A DNA stretch of 64,000 bases, from positions 57,168 through 121,167 of the forward strand of contig DAMBQR010000005.1 of the NCBI GenBank assembly GCA_032055545.1, read 5' to 3'. Made by a program: the position numbers and the translations under genes. The stretch is from Pseudescherichia sp032055545 (GTDB taxonomy: Bacteria; Pseudomonadota; Gammaproteobacteria; Enterobacterales; Enterobacteriaceae). Position 1 is the first letter of the stretch. Every line of letters starts with the position of its first letter. Shown here one piece after another: positions 34,160 to 43,175 of this stretch. Under the pieces are notes generated by a model. That model was given only the letters and a program-made list of their open reading frames with translations, had not been told where the DNA came from and ran no database searches.

Positions 34160-35608
34160 ATGAAGTTTATCATTAAATTGTTCCCGGAAATCACCATCAA
34201 AAGCCAATCCGTGCGTTTGCGCTTTATTAAAATTTTAACCGGAAACATTCGTAACGTTCTGAAGTACCATGACGAAGAGATTAAAGTCGTTCGTCACTGG
34301 GACCACGTGGAAGTGCGTACCAAAGACGAGACCCTTCGTCCTGCTATCCGCGATGCGCTGACCCGTATTCCGGGTATCCACCACATTCTGGAGGTAGAAG
34401 ATGTCCCTTATACCTCCCTGCATGACATCTTCGAGAAAGCGCTGGCGCAGTATCGCGAGCAGCTGGAGGGTAAAACCTTTTGCGTGCGCGTGAAACGTCG
34501 CGGTAAACATGAGTTTAGCTCTATTGAGGTAGAACGCTACGTCGGTGGCGGCCTGAATCAGCACATTGAGAGTGCCCGCGTAAAATTGACCCATCCGGAT
34601 TACACGGTACATCTGGAGATTGAGGACGATCGCCTGCTGCTGATCACAAACCGCTCGGAAGGCATCGGCGGTTTCCCTATCGGTACTCAGGAGGACGTCC
34701 TGTCGCTGATCTCCGGCGGCTTTGACTCCAGCGTCTCCAGCTATATGCTGATGCGCCGTGGCTGCCGCGTGCACTACTGCTTCTTTAACCTCGGCGGCGC
34801 AGCTCACGAGATCGGTGTGCGTCAGGTAGCCCACTACCTGTGGAACCGCTTCGGTAGCTCGCACCGCGTCCGCTTTGTGGCGATCAACTTTGAGCCGGTG
34901 GTTGGCGAGATCCTCGAAAAAGTAGACGACGGCCAGATGGGCGTGGTGCTGAAACGCATGATGGTGCGTGCCGCTTCGAAGGTAGCCGAGCGCTACGGCG
35001 TGCAGGCCCTGGTCACCGGTGAAGCGCTGGGCCAGGTCTCCAGCCAGACCCTGACCAACCTGCGCCTGATCGACAACGTCTCCGATACGCTGATCCTGCG
35101 CCCGCTGATCTCCCATGATAAAGAGCACATTATCGACGTGGCTCGGGAGATCGGTACGGAAGACTTCTCCCGTACCATGCCGGAGTACTGCGGCGTGATC
35201 TCCAAAAGCCCGACGGTAAAAGCGGTGAAAGCGAAGATCGAAGCCGAAGAGCAGAACTTTGACTTTGCGATCCTCAATCGGGTGGTGGAAGAGGCGACCA
35301 ACGTTGATATTCGCGAGATCGCTCAGCAGGCCGCGCAGGAAGTGGTCGAGGTTGAGACCGTGACCGGTTTTGGCCCGAACGACGTCCTGCTGGATATCCG
35401 CTCCCCGGACGATCAGGAGAGCAATCCGCTGGTCGTCGAGGGCATCGATGTGGTGACGCTGCCGTTCTACAAGCTGAGCACTAAGTTTGGCGATCTCGAT
35501 CGGAATAAGACCTGGCTGCTGTGGTGCGAGCGCGGGGTGATGAGCCGCCTGCAGGCGCTCTACCTGCACGAGCAGGGCTTCACTAATGTGAAGGTCTATC
35601 GCCCATAA
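34160..35608 (+). CDS. thiI: ThiI, tRNA 4-thiouridine synthetase / thiamine sulfurtransferase
   Basis: Adenylates U8 of tRNA and carries sulfur for 4-thiouridine and for the thiazole of thiamine. Starting at ATG 34160 (MKFIIKLFPE) gives 482 residues, exactly E. coli. Domains: ferredoxin-like N-terminus and THUMP (to about 170), PP-loop ATPase with SGGFDSS, and a C-terminal rhodanese domain. Catalytic Cys C344 (EYCGVIS) and persulfide-carrying C456 (LLWCERG) are present. The reverse-strand frame of 444 codons over this gene is a shadow. Confidence 0.98.
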   Translation: MKFIIKLFPEITIKSQSVRLRFIKILTGNIRNVLKYHDEEIKVVRHWDHVEVRTKDETLRPAIRDALTRIPGIHHILEVEDVPYTSLHDIFEKALAQYREQLEGKTFCVRVKRRGKHEFSSIEVERYVGGGLNQHIESARVKLTHPDYTVHLEIEDDRLLLITNRSEGIGGFPIGTQEDVLSLISGGFDSSVSSYMLMRRGCRVHYCFFNLGGAAHEIGVRQVAHYLWNRFGSSHRVRFVAINFEPVVGEILEKVDDGQMGVVLKRMMVRAASKVAERYGVQALVTGEALGQVSSQTLTNLRLIDNVSDTLILRPLISHDKEHIIDVAREIGTEDFSRTMPEYCGVISKSPTVKAVKAKIEAEEQNFDFAILNRVVEEATNVDIREIAQQAAQEVVEVETVTGFGPNDVLLDIRSPDDQESNPLVVEGIDVVTLPFYKLSTKFGDLDRNKTWLLWCERGVMSRLQALYLHEQGFTNVKVYRP

Positions 35609-35612
35609 GAAA

Positions 35613-35695
35613 ACGCCCGGCGGCGCAGGCTTGCCGGGCCTACAAAGTGCATAATGTAGTTCCGTAGGCCCGGCAAGCTTCGCGCCGCCGGGCGT
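35613..35695. repeat. BIME of two inverted REP units between thiI and yajL
   Basis: Units at 35613-35643 (ACGCCCGGCGG ... GCCGGGCCTAC) and 35664-35695 are near-perfect inverted copies of each other with a 20-base spacer between convergent genes. The RNA could fold as one very long hairpin that protects or ends both transcripts. Confidence 0.85.
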
Positions 35696-35703
35696 CTCAT
35701 CTC

Positions 35704-36297
35704 TTACGCTTCGTAATGGTTATAGATCCCCGCCGCCATTACCAGCTGCGACGCCACTTCATGCGCTTTCTCGCGCCCGACCAGCAGGTCGATAATCTTC
35801 AGCGCAAAATCGATCGACGTACCCGGCCCCTGACTGGTAAGCAGATTCACCCGAGGATCCCAGACCACGCGCTTATCCTGCCACTGCTCCTCGGGAATGC
35901 GATCCTTCAGCGCCGGAAAACCGGTCATATTGCCGACAGGGAAGATATTGTGCGGAACCAGCACAGTGCCTGCCGCCGCGCAGATGGCAGCCACGATCCG
36001 GCCCGAGCGGTGAAACTGTTTTACCGTCTCCACCAGCAGGGGGCTGTCACGAAAGCACTCCGCGCCCTTAACGCCGCCGGGCAGAACAATCACGCCATAG
36101 TCGCCGTCAGCTACCTCCACCAGCGGGGCGTCGGCCAGCAGCTTTACCCCCCGGGAGCAGGTCACCGTCAGATTGCCGTCGCTGGCCACGCTGGCAGTGG
36201 TGACCTTAATGCCGCCACGTACCAGCAGGTCGATTGTCGTAACCGCTTCGGTCTCTTCGCTACCAGGGGCGAGGCATATCAGTGCTGATGCGCTCAT
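35704..36297 (-). CDS. yajL: YajL, DJ-1/PfpI family stress protein
   Basis: DJ-1 homologue (197 residues; E. coli 196) reported to act as an oxidative-stress chaperone and deglycase, the latter disputed. Start at 36297 (MSASALICLAPGSEETEA). The conserved oxidisable Cys, C106, is in AAICAAAGTV at the nucleophile elbow, with acidic E15. E. coli reads AICAAPATV there, so residues after the Cys differ. The start overlaps panE by 38 bases. Confidence 0.96.
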   Translation of the reverse strand: MSASALICLAPGSEETEAVTTIDLLVRGGIKVTTASVASDGNLTVTCSRGVKLLADAPLVEVADGDYGVIVLPGGVKGAECFRDSPLLVETVKQFHRSGRIVAAICAAAGTVLVPHNIFPVGNMTGFPALKDRIPEEQWQDKRVVWDPRVNLLTSQGPGTSIDFALKIIDLLVGREKAHEVASQLVMAAGIYNHYEA

Positions 36298-37171
36298 ACT
36301 CACTCTCCTTACGTTTAATCTGTTCATAGAGCCGGGTATTTTCCGGCACCGCAATGCCATGGGCGCGGGCGCGCCGGAGCAGATAGCCAGTAATGTAATC
36401 CGCTTCGGTACGGCGCTGAGCGCGGACGTCCTGCAGCATGGAGGAGACGTTTTGTGCGGTATTTTCAATAACCTGATTAACATAATAGAGCAGGTCATCC
36501 GCCGAGGTGTGGTGCCCTTCACGCTCCATCACTGCCGCAACCTCATTGCAGATGGTCTCCGTCAGCGCCGGGTGCGCCAGCAGCTCGCCGTTAGGGCAGT
36601 TCCACAGGGCCGTCAGCGGATTGATCACGCAGTTAACCGCCAGCTTACGCCACAGCTGCGGACGGATGGTGTTATGCCAGGCAACGTCGGGTAACACCTC
36701 CTGCAAGGTGTCCGCCAGATAGCTGTAATCGCCATCCTGCTGCCGGGCGGGGCCGATATGGGTGGTGCCGCTGGCAACGTGAATAATGATGTTGCCGTCA
36801 CGGCGGGCAGCATGGGTAGTGATGCCCATTAACAGCGGATGAGGGATGGTCTTTAGCTCCTCCACCGTACCCATGCCGTTGTGGATCAGCAGCACCGGTG
36901 TGGTCGTGGGCAAAATAGAGGCCAGGCTTTTTACTGCATCGGAGACCTGCCACGCCTTGAGCGTAACCAGCAGCAGATCGCTCTGGGCCAGAAAATCAGG
37001 GTCGTTGGCGGTCAGGGATTCGTTAAACACGCTGCCGTCTTCGTCGATGACGTTGACGCTGCAATAGGGCTGGGCCACGCGTAACCAGCCCTGTACCTCA
37101 TGCCCACGCTTACACAGTGCGGCCAGCCACAGTTGCCCTAATGCCCCGCATCCAAGCACGGTAATTTTCAT
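36260..37171 (-). CDS. panE: PanE, 2-dehydropantoate 2-reductase
   Basis: NADPH-dependent ketopantoate reductase of pantothenate synthesis; 303 residues as in E. coli. Rossmann motif GCGALGQ at residues 7-13, catalytic K176 (WRKLAVNCVINPLTA) and E256 present. It overlaps yajL by 38 bases, an arrangement shared with E. coli, so the two are cotranscribed. Divergent from yajQ. Confidence 0.98.
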   Translation of the reverse strand: MKITVLGCGALGQLWLAALCKRGHEVQGWLRVAQPYCSVNVIDEDGSVFNESLTANDPDFLAQSDLLLVTLKAWQVSDAVKSLASILPTTTPVLLIHNGMGTVEELKTIPHPLLMGITTHAARRDGNIIIHVASGTTHIGPARQQDGDYSYLADTLQEVLPDVAWHNTIRPQLWRKLAVNCVINPLTALWNCPNGELLAHPALTETICNEVAAVMEREGHHTSADDLLYYVNQVIENTAQNVSSMLQDVRAQRRTEADYITGYLLRRARAHGIAVPENTRLYEQIKRKESEYERISTDMPRPW

Positions 37172-37296
37172 TGTTCCTCCTCACCTGCAACAGCGCCAGG
37201 TGGCAATGCGTTAAGTATAGCGCCGTCGGCTACGCTTCTCGTTATGTCCTGTTGCGGGTATTATGCATCGCAACAAAAGTGAAAGGAGAAGAAAAG

Positions 37297-37788
37297 ATGC
37301 CATCTTTCGATATTGTGTCTGAAGTTGACCTTCAGGAAGTACGTAACGGCGTAGATAATGCCAGCCGTGAAGTGGAGTCTCGCTTCGATTTTCGTGGCGT
37401 AGAGGCGACGTTTGAGCTGAACGATGCCAATAAGACTATTAAGGTACTCAGCGAGTCTGATTTCCAGGTCAATCAGCTGCTGGATATCCTGCGCGCCAAG
37501 CTGCTGAAGCGCGGCATTGAGGGGACCTCTCTCGATGTGCCGGAAGAGTTTGTGCACAGCGGTAAAACCTGGTTTGTGGAAGCCAGGCTGAAGCAGGGGA
37601 TTGAGAGCGCGGTGCAGAAAAAGATCGTGAAGCTCATCAAAGACAGCAAGCTGAAGGTGCAGGCGCAGATTCAGGGGGAGGAGATCCGCGTAACCGGTAA
37701 ATCCCGCGACGATCTGCAGTCGGTGATGGCGCTGGTGCGCGGCGGGGATCTGGGGCAGCCGTTCCAGTTCAAAAACTTCCGCGACTAA
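37297..37788 (+). CDS. yajQ: YajQ, nucleotide-binding protein
   Basis: DUF520 protein of 163 residues with two ferredoxin-like folds. Homologues bind nucleotides, and the Xanthomonas member binds cyclic di-GMP. Start ATG 37297 (MPSFDIVSEVDLQEVRNGVDNA) after AAGGAGAAG; a longer in-frame reading to 37171 is rejected. Followed by a terminator. Confidence 0.97.
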   Translation: MPSFDIVSEVDLQEVRNGVDNASREVESRFDFRGVEATFELNDANKTIKVLSESDFQVNQLLDILRAKLLKRGIEGTSLDVPEEFVHSGKTWFVEARLKQGIESAVQKKIVKLIKDSKLKVQAQIQGEEIRVTGKSRDDLQSVMALVRGGDLGQPFQFKNFRD

Positions 37789-37792
37789 TAAA

Positions 37793-37818
37793 AATGCCCG
37801 GTAATCCGGGCATTTTTT
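37793..37818. terminator. Terminator shared by yajQ and yajR
   Basis: Nine-base perfect stem AATGCCCGG / CCGGGCATT (37793-37801, 37806-37814), with a T run after and an A run before, so it can work in both directions between convergent genes. Confidence 0.9.
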
Positions 37819-39179
37819 TAGGCTCTGAGCGCCTGCTCAACCTCAAAACGGTTCGTCACTTTGCTGTCGATTTTCACGTAGGCGCTGCGCTCTTCAGGGA
37901 CAATCAGCACCTCGCTGACGCCCGCTTTACTCTCTAACTGCTGCTTAAGCGTATCGGTGATCGCCACATCATCCGGGATCTCCACGCGCAGGCTGCTGAC
38001 GTAGGGCGGCTCCTGCATGGTGCTGGCCACTAGCAGCCAGACGGTGGCCAGCAGCGCCCCCGCCAGGAATACCGTCTGGGAGTCGAACAGGCCGTCAACC
38101 CAGCCCCCCAGCGAGCCGCCAATGGCGACGCCGATAAACTGGCTGGTGGAGTAGATCCCCATCGCCGTGCCTTTATAGCCAGCCGGGGCCTCTTTGCTGA
38201 TCAGCGAGGGGAGGAGGGCCTCCATCAGGTTAAACGCCAGGAAGAAGAGCTGTACGCCCGCCACCAGCTCCCAGAAGTGCGGCCCGGCACCCCACAGCAC
38301 AATCTCGGCAATCAGCAGGACGATCACGCAGAAGATGAAGACCCGCTTCATATGGCGCTTCACTTCGGCGTAGATAATAAACGGCACCACGCTTACAAAG
38401 GAGATAAGCATCGTAGCCAGATAGATTTTCCAGTGCTCCGCCGCCGGGAAGCCTGCGGCTTCCATCTGCCCCGGTAGAGCAACGAAGGTGGACATCAGCA
38501 GGATATGCAGGCACATAATGCCGAAATTGAGCTTCAGCAGCGGCGGGCTGGCAATCACTTTACTGAAGCAGCCTTTTACCATCCCCGACTCACGATTCAG
38601 CACGTGATTTTTACTGTCCGGAACGACCCACAACGTCAGAATGATACCCGCCGTGGCCAGGCCAGCAATCATCCAGAACAGGGCGTGTAGGCCCAGCCGA
38701 TGGGTAATAATAGGACCAAGCACCATCGCAATAGCAAAGGTGATACCGAAGCTGACGCCGATAAAGGCCATCGCCTTGGTGCGATTCTGTTCGCGGGTTA
38801 AGTCAGAGAGCAGGGCCATCACCGCAGCGGCGATCGCTCCCGAGCCTTGCAGGGCGCGGCCAAGAATAATGCCCCAGATTGAATCTGAGAGGGCGGCAAT
38901 GATGCTGCCAATGACAAAAATCACCAGCCCGCCGACGATCAGCGGCTTACGGCCGATGCGATCCGACAGCAGGCCGAAAGGGATCTGGAATACCGCCTGC
39001 GCCAGGCCATAGATGCCAATGGCAATGCCGATCAGCGCTTCGCTTGCCCCCTGTAGCGCCATGCCATAGGTGGTCAGAACGGGCAGGACCATAAACATAC
39101 CGAGCATACGCAGCGAGAATACTGTCCCTAAACCCCAGGTGGCGCGCAGCTCACCCGGCGTCATTTTATAGTCGTTCAT
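37818..39179 (-). CDS. yajR: YajR, MFS transporter with C-terminal YAM domain
   Basis: Drug:H+ antiporter-type major facilitator with 12 membrane helices plus a soluble C-terminal domain (about 385-453, ferredoxin-like YAM domain). Starting at 39179 (MNDYKMTPGELRATWG) gives 453 residues against 454 in E. coli; nine extra codons upstream are rejected. MFS motif A is seen as GLLSDRIGRKPL and the antiporter motif as GVSFGITFAIAMVLGP. The substrate is unknown. Confidence 0.96.
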   Translation of the reverse strand: MNDYKMTPGELRATWGLGTVFSLRMLGMFMVLPVLTTYGMALQGASEALIGIAIGIYGLAQAVFQIPFGLLSDRIGRKPLIVGGLVIFVIGSIIAALSDSIWGIILGRALQGSGAIAAAVMALLSDLTREQNRTKAMAFIGVSFGITFAIAMVLGPIITHRLGLHALFWMIAGLATAGIILTLWVVPDSKNHVLNRESGMVKGCFSKVIASPPLLKLNFGIMCLHILLMSTFVALPGQMEAAGFPAAEHWKIYLATMLISFVSVVPFIIYAEVKRHMKRVFIFCVIVLLIAEIVLWGAGPHFWELVAGVQLFFLAFNLMEALLPSLISKEAPAGYKGTAMGIYSTSQFIGVAIGGSLGGWVDGLFDSQTVFLAGALLATVWLLVASTMQEPPYVSSLRVEIPDDVAITDTLKQQLESKAGVSEVLIVPEERSAYVKIDSKVTNRFEVEQALRA

Positions 39180-39289
39180 TACTACCTCAATCAAAAAACC
39201 GGACACAGTATAGTGCAGGGGAGGGCGGGGCGGATTATCCCGTGGTGCGCAAATAGTACATCAATGAGTTATTGATTTAATAAATAAAA

Positions 39290-39313
39290 AAGGGCGCCGT
39301 AGCACCCTTTTTG
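39290..39313 (-). terminator. Terminator of the cyo operon
   Basis: On the minus strand AAGGGTGC-TACG-GCGCCCTT (one G-T pair) followed by a T run, about 20 bases after the cyoE stop. Confidence 0.88.
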
Positions 39314-39329
39314 TAACATCTTTTTTAAA

Positions 39330-40220
39330 TTACCAGACGTAGGTCAATAGGTTATGCGAGTCCGGAACCATAAAGTCCACGGACATCATCACCGAGAGGG
39401 AGGTGATAGCGACGATAGAGAACACGAACAGCTTACGTGCCCATACTCTGTCATCTTCAACCTTATACCCCTTCAGCGCCATACCCAGCCACCAGACGCT
39501 AACCGCGGCAGCCACCACCAGATATTTGTATCCGGCGTAGCCGCCCAGCGAGAGCATCAGCGTCGCTACGGCAAAAGCGATGATATAGAGCGTAATGTGG
39601 TTCTTCGCAACCGAGATCCCTTTCACCACCGGCAGTACCGGGATGTTCGCCGCCTGATAATCCTTGAAACGGAAAATCGCGATGGCGTAGGAGTGCGGCA
39701 TCTGCCACAGGCTAAAGATAGCCAGCAGGATCAGCGCACCGCTGTCGAAATCACCGGTTACCGCGCAGTAGCCAATCACCGGCGGCGCAGCGCCGGAGAG
39801 AGAGCCAATCAGCGTGCCGTAGACGGAGTGGCGTTTCATGTACAGGCTGTAGACGCCGACATAAACCACGAACCCCATCACCCCCAGCCAGCAGGCCAGC
39901 GGGTTAGCACCAAACCACAGCAGCATAAAGCCAGCAATACCCAACAAGGTGGCGTACACCAGCGAAATTTTCGGGGAAATCAGGCCTTTGACCAGCACCC
40001 GGTTCTTCGTACGCTCCATTTTACGGTCAATGTCACGGTCGATGTAGTTGTTAAATACACAACCCGATGCCACCACCAGCGACACCCCGATCAGCGTATA
40101 GGCGAAGAGGGGATAGTCGATGCTGCCCTTGGAGGCCAGCAGGAACCCCCCGATCACAGAGATCAGGTTGCCGAAAATGATGCCTGGTTTCGTTACTTGC
40201 AGGTATTGCTTAAACATCAT
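39330..40220 (-). CDS. cyoE: CyoE, protohaem IX farnesyltransferase
   Basis: Membrane prenyltransferase that adds a farnesyl group to haem B to form haem O for cytochrome bo3. Starting at the first of two ATG codons at 40220 (MMFKQYLQVTKPG) gives 296 residues as in E. coli. Asp-rich motif NNYIDRDIDRKMERTKNR and seven or more membrane helices. Last gene of cyoABCDE. Its farnesyl diphosphate comes from IspA, encoded about 7 kb away. Confidence 0.98.
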   Translation of the reverse strand: MMFKQYLQVTKPGIIFGNLISVIGGFLLASKGSIDYPLFAYTLIGVSLVVASGCVFNNYIDRDIDRKMERTKNRVLVKGLISPKISLVYATLLGIAGFMLLWFGANPLACWLGVMGFVVYVGVYSLYMKRHSVYGTLIGSLSGAAPPVIGYCAVTGDFDSGALILLAIFSLWQMPHSYAIAIFRFKDYQAANIPVLPVVKGISVAKNHITLYIIAFAVATLMLSLGGYAGYKYLVVAAAVSVWWLGMALKGYKVEDDRVWARKLFVFSIVAITSLSVMMSVDFMVPDSHNLLTYVW

Positions 40221-40231
40221 ACTCGCCGCTC

Positions 40232-40561
40232 TTAGTGAACCATCATGTTGTAATTCAGGTTCCACATAATCCAGATTGAGCCTACCACCAGAATGGCGAT
40301 GATCAGCACGGTAAAGACAAAGGCCACCAGGTTCCAACGCTCTTCAGAGGAGTTGTTCATGTGCAGGAAGCACACCAGGTGAACCAGAATCTGTACCACT
40401 GCCGTCACCAGCACGACGCCAAGAATGGTGCCGTGCGAGGCGGAGCCGTTCATCACCATCCAGAACGGAATAGCCGTCAGGATGATCGACAGGATAAAGC
40501 CTGTCATGTAGGTTTTTACGCTGCCGTGAGCGGCGCCGCTATGATCGGTAGAATGACTCAT
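40232..40561 (-). CDS. cyoD: CyoD, cytochrome bo3 subunit IV
   Basis: Small subunit of 109 residues with three membrane helices, needed for assembly of the CuB site. Start at 40561 (MSHSTDHSGAAHGSVKTY), overlapping the last base of the cyoC stop. A longer frame upstream lies in cyoC and is rejected. Confidence 0.98.
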   Translation of the reverse strand: MSHSTDHSGAAHGSVKTYMTGFILSIILTAIPFWMVMNGSASHGTILGVVLVTAVVQILVHLVCFLHMNNSSEERWNLVAFVFTVLIIAILVVGSIWIMWNLNYNMMVH

Positions 40562-41175
40562 TACATCGCCCCCATCAGGTAAACTACAGAGAACACACAG
40601 ATCCAGACCACGTCCAGGAAGTGCCAGAACATGCTCAGGCACATCAGACGGGTACGGTTAGTGCTGGTCAGCCCGCGACGGGTAACCTGGAACATCAGGA
40701 TCGCCATCCACACCAGACCAGAGGTCACGTGCAGACCGTGGGTACCGACCAGGGCAAAGAAGCCTGACAGGAAGCCGCTACGATCCGGACCGAAGCCTTC
40801 AGCGATCAGGTGATGGAACTCATAGATTTCCATCCCGATAAAGCCCGCACCGAACAGGAAGGTCAGCGCCAGCCAGGAGAGAACCTGGCTTTGACGACCG
40901 TTGTTCATGGCGATAATCGCCATGCCGTAGGTGATGGAGCTGAAGAGCAGCAGGGCAGTTTCAACCAGCACAAACGGCAGTTCGAAAATATCTTTCCCGC
41001 TCGGGCCACCTGCAGTGCCGTTCACCAGAACGGCATAGGTAGCAAACAGACATGCAAAGAGAATGCAGTCGCTCATCAGGTAGATCCAGAAGCCGAACAC
41101 CTTGTTCGACCCTGCATCGTGATGCTCATGCTCGTGGGCATGAGCGTTAGCGTGAGTTAGAGTCTCAGTTGACAT
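40561..41175 (-). CDS. cyoC: CyoC, cytochrome bo3 subunit III
   Basis: COX3-like subunit of 204 residues with five membrane helices, E. coli length. The His-rich start (MSTETLTHANAHAHEHEHHDAGS) is a feature of the family. Its 5' end overlaps cyoB by 11 bases. Confidence 0.98.
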   Translation of the reverse strand: MSTETLTHANAHAHEHEHHDAGSNKVFGFWIYLMSDCILFACLFATYAVLVNGTAGGPSGKDIFELPFVLVETALLLFSSITYGMAIIAMNNGRQSQVLSWLALTFLFGAGFIGMEIYEFHHLIAEGFGPDRSGFLSGFFALVGTHGLHVTSGLVWMAILMFQVTRRGLTSTNRTRLMCLSMFWHFLDVVWICVFSVVYLMGAM

Positions 41176-43156
41176 TTTTCAGTCCTGCCTTGCTAATTTC
41201 GTCGAAATGCTGATTTTCCAGTTTTTCAACGGTGGCAACCGGTACGTAGTAATCCACGTCCTCATCGAAGCTTTTCACAATCCAGGTCACGATCATGCCG
41301 GCAAAGCCGAGGATCGCCATCCACCAGATATGCCAGATCATGGCAAAGCCAAAGATAAGGCTGAAAGCAGAGATAATGACACCCGCGCCGCTGTTTTTCG
41401 GCATATGAATCTCTTCATAGTGCGTAGGCTGGATGTACGCTTCGCCTTTGTCTTTCATTTCCCAGAATGCATCACGTTCATGAATGTGCGGCACGACGGC
41501 AAAGTTATAGAACGGCGGCGGAGAGGAGGTTGACCACTCCAGCGTACGCGCACCCCACGGATCGCCCGTCAGGTCACGGTTCTGGTCACGATCGCGCACG
41601 GAGGTGTAGATCTGCATGATGATGGAGAAGATACCGAGCGCAATCAGCAGCGCACCGATCTCAGCCACAATCATCAGCGGCTGGAACATCGGATCGATGT
41701 TCTGGCTCACACGACGAGTCATACCCATGAAGCCCATGGCGTACAGCGGCATAAAGGTCACAAAGAAGCCGATGATCCAGAACCAGAAGGCGCGTTTGCC
41801 CCAGGTCTCGTTCATGGTGTAACCAAAGGCTTTCGGCCACCAGTAGGTCAGGCCCGCAAAGCAACCGAATACCACACCACCGATGATAACGTTATGGAAG
41901 TGTGCAATCAGGAACAGGCTGTTGTGCAGAACAAAGTCCGCGCCCGGCACGGCCAGCAGTACCCCGGTCATCCCACCGATAGAGAAGGTGATAATGAAGC
42001 CGATGCTCCACAGCATGGCTGAGTGGAACACGATACGACCCTGGTACATGGTAAACAGCCAGTTGAAGATCTTCACCCCGGTCGGGATGGCGATAATCAT
42101 CGTGGTGATACCAAAGAAGGCGTTAACGTTCGCGCCGCTGCCCATGGTAAAGAAGTGGTGCAGCCATACGATAAACGACAGAACGGTGATCGCGATGGTA
42201 GCCCATACCAGGGAGGTGTAGCCAAACAGACGCTTTTTAGAGAACGTCGCAACAACTTCTGAGAACACGCCGAACACTGGCAGAACAAGAATGTACACTT
42301 CTGGATGGCCCCAGGCCCAAATCAGGTTGATGTACATCATCATGTTGCCGCCCATATCGTTGGTAAAGAAATGGGTGCCCAGATAACGGTCAAGCGTCAG
42401 CAGCGCGATGGTTACCGTCAGGATAGGGAACGAGACGATAATCAGCACGTTAGTACAGAGTGACGCCCAGGTAAATACCGGCATTTTGAACATGGTCATG
42501 CCAGGGGCACGCATGCGCAGAATGGTCACAAAGAAGTTAATACCGGTCAGGGTTGTACCAATACCGGAGAGCTGGAGACTCCAGATCCAGTAGTCAACGC
42601 CCACGCCAGGACTGTACTCAATGCCCGAGAGCGGCGGATAGGCCACCCAACCGGTCTGAGCAAACTCGCCCACGCCCAGCGAGATGTTAACCAGCACCAC
42701 GCCCACAACGGTGAACCAGAAGCTCAGGTTGTTCAGGAATGGGAAGGCAACGTCACGGGCGCCGATTTGCAGCGGCACAACCAGGTTCATCAGGCCTACC
42801 ACGAACGGCATCGCCACGAAGAAGATCATGATAACGCCGTGGGCGGTAAAGATCTGGTCGTAGTGGTGCGGCGGCAGGAACCCGGCTTCGCCCGACGAAA
42901 CGAGCAGCTGCTGGGTACGCATCATGATGGCGTCGGCAAAACCACGCACCAGCATCACGATAGCAACGAGGATATACATAATCCCCAGGCGTTTGTGGTC
43001 CACGGAGGTGAGCCACTCATTCCACAGATATGACCACTTACCGAAGTAAGTGAGCGCTGCAACTAACGCCAGACCTCCGACGAGAATTGCTGCCACCGTA
43101 ACCATGATAATCGGCTCATGGTACGGCACTGCATCCAGTGTAAGTTTTCCGAACAT
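41165..43156 (-). CDS. cyoB: CyoB, cytochrome bo3 subunit I
   Basis: Catalytic subunit of the quinol oxidase, 663 residues as in E. coli, with 15 membrane helices. It binds haem b, haem o3 and CuB and pumps protons. The HPEVYI motif with the His-Tyr pair (near 284-288), the His pair in WLHHFFTMG (near 333-334), the haem ligands in FLIAHFHNVIIGG (near 419-421) and the D-channel region NNLSFWF are all present. Confidence 0.99.
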   Translation of the reverse strand: MFGKLTLDAVPYHEPIIMVTVAAILVGGLALVAALTYFGKWSYLWNEWLTSVDHKRLGIMYILVAIVMLVRGFADAIMMRTQQLLVSSGEAGFLPPHHYDQIFTAHGVIMIFFVAMPFVVGLMNLVVPLQIGARDVAFPFLNNLSFWFTVVGVVLVNISLGVGEFAQTGWVAYPPLSGIEYSPGVGVDYWIWSLQLSGIGTTLTGINFFVTILRMRAPGMTMFKMPVFTWASLCTNVLIIVSFPILTVTIALLTLDRYLGTHFFTNDMGGNMMMYINLIWAWGHPEVYILVLPVFGVFSEVVATFSKKRLFGYTSLVWATIAITVLSFIVWLHHFFTMGSGANVNAFFGITTMIIAIPTGVKIFNWLFTMYQGRIVFHSAMLWSIGFIITFSIGGMTGVLLAVPGADFVLHNSLFLIAHFHNVIIGGVVFGCFAGLTYWWPKAFGYTMNETWGKRAFWFWIIGFFVTFMPLYAMGFMGMTRRVSQNIDPMFQPLMIVAEIGALLIALGIFSIIMQIYTSVRDRDQNRDLTGDPWGARTLEWSTSSPPPFYNFAVVPHIHERDAFWEMKDKGEAYIQPTHYEEIHMPKNSGAGVIISAFSLIFGFAMIWHIWWMAILGFAGMIVTWIVKSFDEDVDYYVPVATVEKLENQHFDEISKAGLKNVN

Positions 43157-43175
43157 CGTATTATTCCTCGGCCCC

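Noticed and set aside
34235..35569. Long antisense frame opposite thiI (444 codons)
   Set aside because: Shadow of thiI codon usage, no ribosome-binding site, no recognisable domain.
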